This document shows, in pieces, positions 23,301 to 34,800 of a DNA stretch of 64,000 nt (its first letter is position 1; each line of letters starts with the position of its first letter). The position numbers and the translations under genes were made by a program. Origin of the DNA: Diploscapter coronatus (lineage: Eukaryota > Nematoda > Chromadorea > Rhabditida > Rhabditidae); contig OZ038423.1 in the NCBI GenBank assembly GCA_964036155.1, positions 25,435,249-25,499,248 on the forward strand, read 5' to 3'. The notes under the pieces were generated by a model. That model had not been told where the DNA came from. It saw nothing but the letters and a program-made list of their open reading frames with translations, and made no database searches.

Positions 23301-26300
23301 TAACAGTCACTCTGCAGTGACCCGTTCCCATTCGTATAGTCTGCCTCGTGGCTTCGTCTCGCCAGTGCATTCCCCTCGCGGCAGTCGAGTCTATCAGCAA
23401 TCCCCTCTGATACTCGACTCGAGACTGTATTTGGATGCATCTGGCAGACAGCTTCCTCCTCTCACTCAATCAGCAGAAGTCATCCGGAGTCGCCCTTCTC
23501 CTCTGCCTCACAAAGAGCCCACTCCCTTTGCGGTGAACAGTCATTTGAACCGTCTGAAGCACAAATGCATTCGCTCCCATTCGATCTGCCAATCAGACTG
23601 CAAATCTTCACTTCCCCACTTTCGTCAATTCTCTGCTCGCCTACCAATTAGTCCAGATGAAAGCTACCAATATTCACAAGGTAACCCTATCCTTCGCAGT
23701 TATCATTCGAAGAAGCGTGATGAATGATTTATTGGTCTGTTCGAAATATTCAACTTGCTCCCATACATTTATCATGTGAATTATAAGGGAATTCCCTCCC
23801 TTCGAGTTGGTCAAGTCATAAATTGCGTTGAAGAGGATTTGGAATTGCTCATTCACAAGTTGTGAAGCACCCTCTCCTTCACTCTTCTCTGCCCTCTGCC
23901 CTCCCCACTTTCCCGATATGAATCAAAAAGAGAGGAGTTTAAACGAACTCCTGGACAAATTGATTCCTGCATTGCCATTCTCTTTCTTCATCTCCGCGTC
24001 CATTCTGTGAATCGTTCTGTTAAACGATGCTGCAACAGCCTTCGCGAAGACGCAGCGACGTGCCTTCTTCTAAATCTGCCTCAGCCACAATGGTAATGGC
24101 CATGTCTCCCAACGAGTTCTATCGATGGGAGCTCAGAAAGGCGACTCGTCATACAGTTCATTACGGTAAGTCAGTCCTCTGCGCGTTTTTGAACCCTTCT
24201 TATCGCATTTCTCAGAGTTCATTTCATTTCAAAGCCTTTCACTTTCCAGGTTTCAAGTCCACCCAGCAGAATTTTAATTGCTGCATACTTAATGACTTTT
24301 TGCGGACTTTTTAATTGCGATTTTTCAAGTTCTAATGAAAGGCGTTAGAGAATAATTATACAGGTGGCTTGTGTCTTTGGCTGTTTTTGTGCACGATATT
24401 TATCCCTTTTGATGAGGGTGGAGTGGAAAGAGAGGAGGAAAGGCTAATTCAAGTGTTCGACTAAATTTTCGCGAAAAATAATAGGCTTCAAAATACTGGA
24501 TGAAATAGAAGACAGAAAGAGGCAGATAAATTGAAACGCTTAGCCGAAAGAGGCACATTTTGAAATTAGGCAGCTGGAAAAGCGAAGGCAGGAAAGCAGC
24601 TCTTCACACCACCACTGCATAGGCACCGAGATAATTCGAAGCCGGCCACAGGCACTCATAAAACCCATTCCTCACATCGCTCTGCATCGACTACATTAAC
24701 TGCTGCCACTGAGCTGCTACATTCCCAATTCGCACCCCCACTTCATTCCCATTTCCGATAGCTGACAGGAGAAACAGAAGGCAGAGAAATTCTGCACAGC
24801 TTTGCACAAATCCTCCTTCCCACTGCATCTCGCCCCTTCATTCCAATCAAATCTCCACAGCAAAAGCCTATTCTTTAGCACTGATTTCCTCTCGTCAAGC
24901 AGATAATTTCCCTACGCAAACAACCTATCATCCTCCTACTTATCTAGACGAATCAGCTACAAATCGACTACAAAGTCTATCTAATCATAGGAAGCCGAGA
25001 GGATCCCTAGATATTCCGAAGAGAAAGAAGAAAGAGTAGTCCAACTCATACCTCTCGCGCAGTCCAGCGATTCTTTCACAATTCTGGACCTGCCAGTGAT
25101 CCTCGAGTCCTCGTCGCTCGACGACGATCCCTCGTGTACGTCGTCCACCTCGACCCCTGTCGTCTCGTCTCCACCTTCTCAATTGGTCCAGTCACCCCCT
25201 CAACCGCCGGTTCATCTGAAATCGTTCATTCGTATCTTAACCCGATTCCAATGTAACTTTTCATTTCTTCAATTCCACAACTCACTTGAATCATAAACTC
25301 GCATTCCTTATGACTGATCAAGACGGATAATTGAGTTATCCTCAGGGGATTTCATTAATTTGCATTTCGAATTCCAAGTCTCCTGGGTAACAGATTGGGT
25401 TAATGTCGAGCGATTTATTCAATCATCTCCTATAAAAACGACAAAGAGTCATTGCCCCCAAGTTTGCTGCCTTCAAAATGGTCGATTCAATTTTAGGCCG
25501 AACGAACAGCACAGCGACAGGCAGGAAGAGAGCCCCCAAACTGACGACTCAAATGAAGTCTCTGTCTCTGGACTGTCAGGAAATGCCTCCTCGATTGAAT
25601 GCACTCAACAATGCATTGAATGCATCTAACAAAAGCCCTCTGAGTAAGTCTCTTCTTTACAGCAATCTGTACTTTGTAATTTTCTCATGAAATCAAAGAA
25701 GAGTGAGAATCCGGAGAAAAATCATCCCATTTTCCGATCTCCGGCCAAAATATAAATTGGAAGGGAGGGGATCAAGTTACACGAAATTAGCTTCCACCCT
25801 CAATTTCCTATTCGGCTGAATATTTTATGAGAGGAAGGAGAGAATTGAAAGAGCACAATGGAAGAATTGCAGAATCGAAATTGATAGACCGAGACAGGGA
25901 GACGAGGGAAGCGAGGAATGGAAAGGCACTCAATGGGTCTTCTGATCTGTCTGATTGGAGATCGTGTTCCCCTGTTGTACAGTCCAGGAGAAGTAGTTCA
26001 CAATTAGCTACAGGTAGCTCACCTCATTTTATGGGCTCTTATAATATCCCGAAGCCTCGAAGTTTAAAATACCCTGGGATTGAACAGTTTTTAAATGATA
26101 AAAATGGATATGTAGAGAGTAGGGTTAGGATTAGCTATGATAAATTTAGCATCAAAATGATCAGCACGTCGAGTTGCACATTTTGATACCAGCTTTAGCC
26201 TATCCAGGCCTATTCCTTAGCCATATTGCAATTTTTTGCCCTCACGGTATTCAAACTTCAGGGTATTATAAAAAAAAGCTCATTCTATGATCAAGAAAAA

Positions 26301-26776
26301 AGGAGAATTCATTAATTTAGGTGCTTCATCAGGATATATAGTGATTCACGAATATGCCCCTTCAAACGGCTCTCTCCCTCTGCAGCTGGGTGAAAGAGTG
26401 CATGTCGTGGATAATGGAGACCCCGATTGGTTGCACGGATTTAGGATTTCAGACAGGTACATTTCACTCCAAAGGGTGTGATTACAAAAAATGTTTGAGG
26501 ACAGAGCATCTAATGACCTTCCCAGCCACTTGTGTGGCCCACATCTCCAGCAACGAACAGCCAATGATCATTCTGCAAAACGTTTTTGTACCAGAATTCA
26601 AACTGCGCATGTATAAAAATCAGGTGAGTGAGGAAATCATCCAGAACCAAATTCTCCCTCTTCCCTTGCAGGTCGTTTTCGCGCAACCAGACACATTATC
26701 AGAGGGGAAAGTGACAGTCCGAACAGAGCACAACGCACTTACCCCCGTTTCTTTGACGAGCTTAGCATTACTGTAA
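17347..26776 (+). CDS. Ser/Pro-rich protein with C-terminal SH3 domain(s), possibly STAC-like
   Basis: Putative adaptor protein. I place a first exon at 17347-17405 (MKSLEQCKNSLSEIHRLLR), joining in phase to 18932-19100 (RKWSSAIKVAQGLYRFKHN). Other well-supported exons: 19586-20110 (Ser/Pro-rich, may contain an alternative start), 22327-22461 (VVIDPVYLALKQATGRYGG), 22512-22594 (DSGYSEVG), 23172-23681 (Ser/His/Pro-rich), about 24027-24164 (NEFYRWELRKATRHTVHYG), 25493-25644, and 26320-26775. The last part reads YIVIHEYAPSNGSLPLQLGE, DPDWLHGFRISDR, then FPATCVAHI, a clear SH3 fold. The following 60 residues (LQNVFVPEFKLRMYKNQVVF, then VTVRTEHNALTPVSLTSL) look like a second, divergent SH3, an order seen in STAC proteins, but I find no C1 domain. 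Several junctions (19100 to 19586; around 24027; exon at 25060-25203) do not join cleanly, so isoforms or missed exons are likely. Confidence 0.6.
17455..17821. mobile_element. CCCCAAG-family repeat, copy 1
   Basis: Copy 1 of a dispersed ~350-bp repeat, in intron 1 of the SH3 gene. Ends are tccccaag and cttgggga. It shares CAGAACCATTTTATCAGGTT, TTTGGGTTTGAAGGTATTTC and AGCTTGGGGAC with the copies near 27296 and 59774. No coding capacity. Confidence 0.75.
26066..26271. repeat. Weak foldback in SH3-gene intron
   Basis: Ends AATACCCTGGGATTGAA and (reverse complement of the right) AATACCCTGAAGTTTGAA pair; inner pairing is patchy. It lies just upstream of the SH3 exon. Possibly a degraded MITE. 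Confidence 0.4.
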
Positions 26777-28855
26777 TTGAGATGGAAGAGCGCACAGTTC
26801 TCCTAGTCTCTAGAGAATGTGTCCATTCATCGATTCATCATTTCCCCGGTTCGTTTCGGGTTCATTCATTCGTTTGTAAATTCAATTCGTCAGTGCTTTT
26901 TGCATTGTTATGTATCTACTGATTCAATCAACTGTCATGGTCTTGCATTCCCCATTCCCTGTTTCCCTCTAAACTTATCCTTTCTTCGAGAGAATATATC
27001 AGTCTGATCTACAAGAATCTATTCGAGAATTATCGATTGTTCAATTTGTCAGGTACATATGTAATAAATGGATTTTCTATCTCCCGGTCCGTTGTATTCA
27101 ACATCTTTTTTTTATTATAAAAATGAGTGCAAGCCAGGGTGGACGAACTTCGGCTTAGATGTTTTTTGTTTAAATAAAATCAACTTCGACTTTGAGAAAT
27201 TTAAAATCAAAACCTCGTGCACCTCTGATGCAAGCCATATAGGGGCTAGAGGCTAGAGCAAGGAGGGTGGTTATAGATAGGATCCCAGAGTGGATATGCC
27301 AAGTCTCATTTTAGGTAAATTTTTGCATATAAAGGGGATCTGAGTTGTAAATAAGGACTTTGTGAAGAAAAAATAAAAATTGCCTGACCGAGAAACATCG
27401 CAAAAATCTGTCACCCAAAATGAATACATTTTTCCAAACGAAGTATTGGCTTTGCATTTGGTTGTGTACGACTATTTTGTATTGATTTTTTGCACAGAAC
27501 CACTTTATCAGGTTTATCGTCGATCAAGATTGATTTTTTTAGACATTTTGGGTTTGAAGAGTACTTCCTTCAATAATTTTTCCTTTTAAACTACCACGCT
27601 TCTACCACAAACGCATTTTTGCAAAAGGGTGAAGCTTGGGGACTCTAGCTATAGACTCGAAATAATAAGAATAGTAATTAGATTAGTCTGAGAAGAGAAC
27701 AGTCTACCTTGTCCTATCCCCTAGCCCTATATGGCTTACTCATTTTATAAACAGGATGATATCCACAAAACGGTGATAAATAAAGTGATGTTCTAGAAAA
27801 AGAAAAAGGGTAATGTTTACAACAGGGTGAGAATTATATAGGGTGATAAATACAAGGAACCATATTTTCCTGACTGTGGAATTCGATTTCCCACTTCCCT
27901 TCCAGTCTTGATCAATATCATTCCAAGTTTTGTTAGGAGAAAAAGACGAGAACTAACCTATTCCATATTCATCATAGCTTCGGATCGCCCATCGTCTTCC
28001 GGTTTTACTGCTTCTTGTGTGCCTGCTATGGTTGGTGCCTACCTTCGTTGTCGCTTCATTCGATTGCAAAGTAGCAGCCGACCGTCTGACTGTCTGAAAA
28101 TGTGCAATCTAAACCATGAAACGGAAGGCAGTTTCACGTGTGAAGGTAACAAAGGATGACATGAAACCATTCAGAATCGCAAAGAAATAACTGCAGTTTT
28201 TAAATAAAAAATAAATTCTTCACTTTTCACAAAAGGAAGCAAATCTTTGAAACCAAGGACAATAAAAAATGATTTTCGAGCTTTCGATTTCGAGATAAAG
28301 ATAAAACACAAGTTTTAAGCAAATGGAGATCACATTTTGATAAACCCAAAGAAGGAATCAGAAAGGTAATGTTTCAATATGAATTTCAATTCCGAAACAA
28401 TAGAATACGACCTTGCATTGCGGAAAGTGATTTGATAAGCAAACAATTGAAGTGTTCACTTTTGCAAAGTCCACCCTTTCGAAGACATGTTCTGAAAGCT
28501 AAAGTTACCAATAATAAATAGACAAAACACTAGAAATAAACAAATTGAGTCACTTGATATTTGGGATCAGTTGATAAATAAGGGAAAAATAACCCGAAAA
28601 TGATCTGAATAAAAAGGAAGAAAATGGGGGAAAGTGATAGGAAAGTCATTGCAGAAATATTCATTCCCGGAAAGACTATTGATAAACGGGGCACCGGAAA
28701 AATCAAATAAATTTGAAAAGTGGTTGAAGAGAGGGGTAAATTGAATTATTCCTATGTGAAAAGGTAGAATATTACTACTTTGAAAATTTCAACGACTAGA
28801 GTTGGTAAGAGGTTGAGATGAAAGGGAAGTGAAGAAGTGACTCATAATTAGTCAA
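26777..28855. other. Intergenic between convergent SH3 gene and RAD54L2
   Basis: Convergent 3' ends. Contains copy 2 of the CCCCAAG repeat (27296-27642). The rest is AT-rich with short frames only; the frame at 27908-28159 has no family resemblance. Nothing else can be supported. Confidence 0.5.
27296..27642. mobile_element. CCCCAAG-family repeat, copy 2
   Basis: Matches copies 1 and 3 over about 300 bp, for example GTCACCCAAAATGAAT (shared with copy 3) and AGAACCACTTTATCAGGTTT. The right end is AGCTTGGGGACTCTAG. The left end is degraded (tgccaagtctc in place of the CCCCAAG end). It lies in the intergenic gap before the 3' end of RAD54L2. Confidence 0.72.
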
Positions 28856-31800
28856 TCAATCCAGTTCGATGACGTCCGGCTCAGAGTTGGAAGTGGCGAT
28901 TTGCGGAGCGAAAGGCTGAACGGGCATAGTCTGATTGTGCAGTCGGCTCGTGGAGGGCACGGACTGCAGAGCCGAGTGGAAGCCGCGGGCCATTCGAGTT
29001 GGGGGAATGATTGGAGGCAGACGGGCTGGAACAAAGCAAGAAATGATTGGGATTGGGGATGCAGAGCGGAAGACTCACAGTTGGCAGTGTTTGCGTCGAA
29101 GACAGAGCCTCTGGCATCGAGCAGTTCAGGTCCATTGGGGGAGAGGAAGCTGATGTAGATGTCCGCGTTCATTTTGACGAGGACAACCTCGGCACCGACA
29201 GGCACATTCACCATTCGGCCTGAGCGATTCGCGTTCGGCAGCAGCAGGGCTGAAACAACCCATTCCCAATTCATTGCTCTTCTCCTCTTTGCAACTCACC
29301 TCTGTCCAGTTTGATTTTCTGCATGGTGCCGTTGCTAATGTGGTGGATGGCCGAGGCCTTGCTGGCCCCAGGGAACGGCTTCTGCAGACAGAGAGGCGCA
29401 TTCAGAATCTGCGGGGCGATCTGGCTCACTGAAAACAGATTTTGAATTTGTAGAGAAATTGAATTGATGGCAGACTCACTGTTCATTCTGCCAATGCCCC
29501 CTGACAGAGACGACTTGGCAGACTGCATTGTGGCTCCTCCCCCATTGATCATATAATTTCTGAATTCAATTGCATCATCACGAGACGATTTTTTTTGCAA
29601 ATGACTCACCTAGTCGTGTTGCGCTGCAGAACATTTGGCATTGGAGTGGATCGAGCTGGGGGAAGGCCGCTGGGCATTGCAGGGTTGGCTCTGGCATTCA
29701 TCACCCAGCTGGAGACCCCATTCAGAGTGGAGGACTGACGGAACTGATTGAGGGCCACATTCCCCAGAGTGCTGCTGTTGCTGCTGCTGCCCTTGAAGTC
29801 GCTGTTGGCGATGGTCAGCGAGTCGTACAGGTCTGGTCCTTCCGAAAGTTTCCTCTGTTCCAGGTCGAACCACAGCTCCGCTTCCTTCTTCTCCTCCTCA
29901 CTCAGTCCCTCCTCTCGCTCCATCATCAGCGATTCGTGCAGGAACGGCATCTGCAAGTGATCATTCATTCAATCGTTTTGCAGAAGTGAAAATTTGAAAT
30001 AACTCTCATCTACGCCCAACAACTAAAGCCACAGTGTTTGACCCGTTCGGTTTTTTTTCCCTGAACAACGGATATAACTTTTCATCCTTCCATTATTTAA
30101 AAAAAAAATTTCGATTAAACCTTTCAATCTATAATTAGTGAACTTCTGCAGAATGACTTACTCCCGAGAGCATGTGGTTGCATTTGACGACGGCGGCCTG
30201 CAGGACATCATCCTCGACGTCCCAGTTCTCGACGTCGTGTCTGGAGTCGTCCTGGTCGAGTTGGTCATCATAGATGAGCAGGGCCTCGAGCTCCTTCTGC
30301 GTTATGTTCGTGTCGACTTGCGCCTCGTCGACTACTCGCTGCTGCAGGCCATGCTGCAAATTGTATTGCCTTCCAAACTGAAGAGGAAGAAGTATTGCGA
30401 ACCTTGGAAATCTGCCTATTGAAGATGGCCCTCTCCATGCAGTTGTCCAGAATGAGCCTGTAGATGTAGGTCTTCTTCTGCTGTCCGTAGCGATAGATTC
30501 GACACACTGCTTGGGCATCGTGAACCGGGTTCCTGAATGAAATTATTGAAGTTGGAATTCACAATTCAAACAGAGTAGGAGAAAAGAAGTGATTTTTTGA
30601 TAATTCATCCAATTTGTAGCAAGATTAGGGTTGTCTAGACATTACGCTGTCCCCATATGACCAGCTAATCATGTAGATTGTTCGGCCCTTCTGTCTGTAG
30701 TCCACACCCACTTTTTAGGAGAGCAAGGAAGGGAGGTAGGGGAAAAGAAACAAGTGGACGTGGGTGTGGAATACAGAAGGCTGATTGTGTTGAGTTGTTA
30801 ATCTTGTCGACCCCCTACCCTAACCTAGCCTAGAGTTACAGGGAATGGGTGACTTATTGAACAAGTTGAATGCAGCAGTTGCGTACCAGCAGGCATCGAA
30901 GATGACGCAGCGAGACGCAGAGACGAGGTTGATGCCGAGACTGCCTGCGCGGGTGGAGATGAGGAAGAGACGCAGGGAGGGGTTCGAGTTGAACTGATTG
31001 ATGAGTCGCTCGCGCTCACTGCCAGAAGTGCTGCCATCGAAGCCTGCAAATTAAAAAATAAGTGCCTCTCCCATTGCAGACAGATCGATGAGAATTCTTG
31101 AATAAAATACAGGAATTGATAAATTAAAAACTTGAACGTCAAGATTTAGGAATCCATAATTTTACGACCTGATTACGATTTCTAAATGTGCTCATCACAT
31201 TGAAAGCATGACCAACTCTATCCCTAGCCTTATTCTTTCAACTTCTCATTTGTTAGTCCTGTGAGTTTTCCAAAAATTCATCTGTCAACATACGGAAGTA
31301 GTTGCGTCCTCTGAACCAGGGCTCCCCATCGCCATCTGCAGTCTGCACTCTGCGCTTGTCCAAGTATTCCTCCATCAGATCAAGAGCTGTCAGGTTTTGG
31401 CTGAAACAATGTTCTCTTTCGAAATCTTCTTCAGAACTTGTGTCAGGGGATAGGTCAGAATTCGGGTTCTAATTCCGCAACGTTTAAAATTGAATTCCGA
31501 CCCACTCCTGATGTCTGTCTTGCCTGAATACGAGGATCTTCTCCCCTCGAATTGTGCTCTGGTCGATGATTTCCATGGTGAGAACCAACTTGTATCCATT
31601 CTCGCTTCTACCCTTCACATAGTTGGTCATCACGTCTTCTGCCTGCAACATCATTTATTCATTCATTCAGGCAAGTCTAGTATTCGGGAAGTGAAGAGAT
31701 GCATTAAAAAGTGATTATTTTAGAGTGATCGAGTGCGCTGAGCACGAGTATCATATTCGTACTTAGCGCACTCGATTACCTTAAAATAACCATTTTAATG

Positions 31801-34800
31801 CACTTTACTAAACTCCAGCCTCCATTAATTCAATCAACGAGAAGGAAAGACCCGAACATACCCAGTCATATCTGAGTCCCTTGTCGAGTTCCTCATCATC
31901 GCTCATCTCGTCCTCGTCATTCAGTGCCGTGCTGTGCATCCTCCTGCTCTGTCCATTCTCTGTCCTCGCCTTTCTGCCCGTTTTCCCCCTTCTGCCTCTC
32001 TTTCCCGGCTGCTTCATGGGAGTCGCCTCGTCGTCGTTATCTCTGAAGCATACCATTTTCTTCTCTTCCTTTCTTCTCTTTCACTAACCTTCTAGTGCCG
32101 CTCTGATCCCGCTGAAATCCTCCAGACTTGTGGCTGAATTCGTCCAAATCGGGAATTCCGTCCCACAAATCATCTGAAGCGCAAGATTTGATAGGGATGT
32201 TGGATTGCGGCTGTTGTTGCTGTTGCATAGGGGGGTAGAATGACTGTTGCGGCTGGGTGTTTTGTGGATAGAGGGGCATCTGCTGCTGGGTTGTTTGAGG
32301 GACGAATCCCATGGCATGACCCATTTGAGGGAAGGAGTGAGAGTGATGCATTTGCTGCTGTTGGATGTGGGCACTTTGCGGCGGCAGCATCATTTGGGGA
32401 GAAGCAGTCATTGGGCTGTAGGGCATCATGAATTGTTGCTGATGATTGATTTGATTGAGAGAAGGGGGGTTCATCATGGAGGATTGGTTGTAGTAATTGG
32501 GAAATTGGGTGTTTGAATTGATGAATGGATTACACGAGGGAGGATAGTTATTGGGCTGCTGCTGAATGTTGGGAGGGTTCATGTAGGAATTGCTAGGGAA
32601 TTGGGCGGGACTGTAGCCGAAATTGTTTTGGGGCGCAGTAGATGAATAGTTCTGAGTGGGGGGTAGCATAGAATGCGAATGATTGAATAGGTTGCTGTGA
32701 AGACTGCCCGATTGCATTGACTGTGACGTGACTGCACCTGCATCGCATCCCGACTGCTCGCTGCCGTGCATGCTGGTCGAGTTGCTGTCCGAGTCGTATC
32801 GCCTGCCTCTGTCATTCTCCTCTTTTCGCTTCTGCAGCGTCTTCGCCAGAATGTCCGGATGATTCCAAATCTGGAGATTAGTTGTTGCCGAATTAATAAA
32901 TCTCGAAATAGTCTACCTTGGTGCAGGCAGCGAAGGCTTTGAGCGGGTTGAAGGTTGCATTGCCCTGTGTCAGCTCATCGCCGGCATAAATGAGGAATTT
33001 CCTGCAAAAATCAGAATGAATGTCGTTCATAACGAGTGTCAGACTTGTAGAGCTCTTTCTGAACGGGCGATTTGCGCAGCAGAACGACGAACTCCTTGTT
33101 GAGCGGAAGTATCTTCTTGAGCAGATTGTGCGTTCTGCGCTGCACGAACCCCTTCAGTTTCTCGATCAGGATGTGTGTCCTCTGTCTGGCCAGTTTGATA
33201 TCGCCTGCAACGCAATTGTTGAACGAGAGGAAATGAGTGGAAGGACAGACTTGGAGTAGAGTCCACGCACTGTCCGTTCTTGATCGGCTTTTCGAACATC
33301 AGCGAGAAACTCTTCTTCTCGCCCAGATACTTAGGTCGAACAAAGTCGATCATCACGTAGTATTCCTGAAATGCAGATGAATTGGCGGTGGATTGAAACA
33401 GGCAGACAGACCATGAGATTGTTCTGCAGAGGATAACCTGTCAGGACAATCCTCCTCCTAGTTTTGATGGAGCCGAGCGCCATGGAAATGTCCGAGTTGA
33501 GGTTCTTGATCTTGTGGCCCTCGTCGCACACCACCAGGTCTGGTCCGGGATCGAGCAGATTTTGGCGGATGACTGAAAGTAATAGATTTGAAGAGAAGTG
33601 GAGAGAAAGACTGACTGTCATTGGCCTCCTTGCGCACTCGACCATTTGCAGTGTATCCATCATCAGGCCCGTCCTCCAATCGCAAGTCCTCTTCCTTCTC
33701 TTTGTCAGGTTCTTCCTGCTTCTCCCGTGTGATCTGCCGGGCATCAGATGAGGAAGTGGCTGTGAGTGGCTGCTGTTGTGCCTGTGCAGTGTTCCTGCAA
33801 TTCGTGCAATTCATTTCCGTTTCCTTCTCATTGTCTGCATACTTGTTGATGCTCTGTCTGTTCATGAATCTCAGCCTGGGCCTCTGTGGCTTGGGCTTCT
33901 TGGGCTGTGTAGCCCTGATGAGTAGTCTGAACATGTCGTATCCAATCAGCAGGACTCCGCCCTTCTCTGCCCAGGTCTGGATCATGTCGATGCGTTGGTC
34001 GAATGTCTTGACCGTGTCTCCGATGAGGAAGATTTGGAACTGGCGAAGCCGCTCTCCGGAAGAAGAGATTCTGCAAAAAAAAAAACAATGAGTCATTCAC
34101 TCTAATGGCAGAACGGAAACAGGGGTCGGTTGTGATTGACTTTTGAATAAGTTCGAAATCGAAATTGAATTTTTTCCGCTGAATCGGAATCGTTATCGGC
34201 CGGAAATCAGTTTTCTGAGGTCATACTCCCAGTATCAGAGCCAGAAGCTCTCAAAATAGCCAGAATTCTGGCATTTTCGAAATCGGAATCGAAATCCAAC
34301 TTGGAAATTTTTTCACATAGCGTCATTACGGTAAATAAACATACTGTAATGGTAATCGAGTAATTTAGGGGCAATTTTGGGCATTAAATATCACTTGTGG
34401 GCTACCTAATTTATGAAGAAAAATTATTTGGAACCGAAACTTTCAACCGGTCACTGAGTGGAAACATACATCGGCAGCCACTTGTCGAATTCAGCCATCC
34501 AGTTCTGAATGACGTTGATGGGCACAATGAGCAGCACCTTCTTGGCTTGTGTCACTCGCAGGAAGATTTCGACGAAGGTGATCACCTGGATGCTCTTGCC
34601 AAGACCCATGCTGAAACAAGGAACATAAATCGTCTGATGGAGAGATGTGGTCGTCCCAACCTGTGTGCGAGAATGGCTCCGAAGCCAGGGGAGATCTTGA
34701 ACTCGTCGAGCGAAGTGATAATGTTGTCCCAGAGAAATCGGATTCCGCCCAGCTGGTGCGGCTGCAGAATGTGAGTCAGGTGCGAGGCCACGAAGATGTC

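Noticed and set aside
27908..28159. 83-residue plus-strand frame
   Set aside because: No domain, no neighbouring exons, and it lies in the gap between two convergent gene ends.
29570..29989. 139-residue plus-strand frame opposite RAD54L2
   Set aside because: Antisense shadow of real C-terminal RAD54L2 exons (Ser-run codons read backwards as Ala/Ala and Leu).
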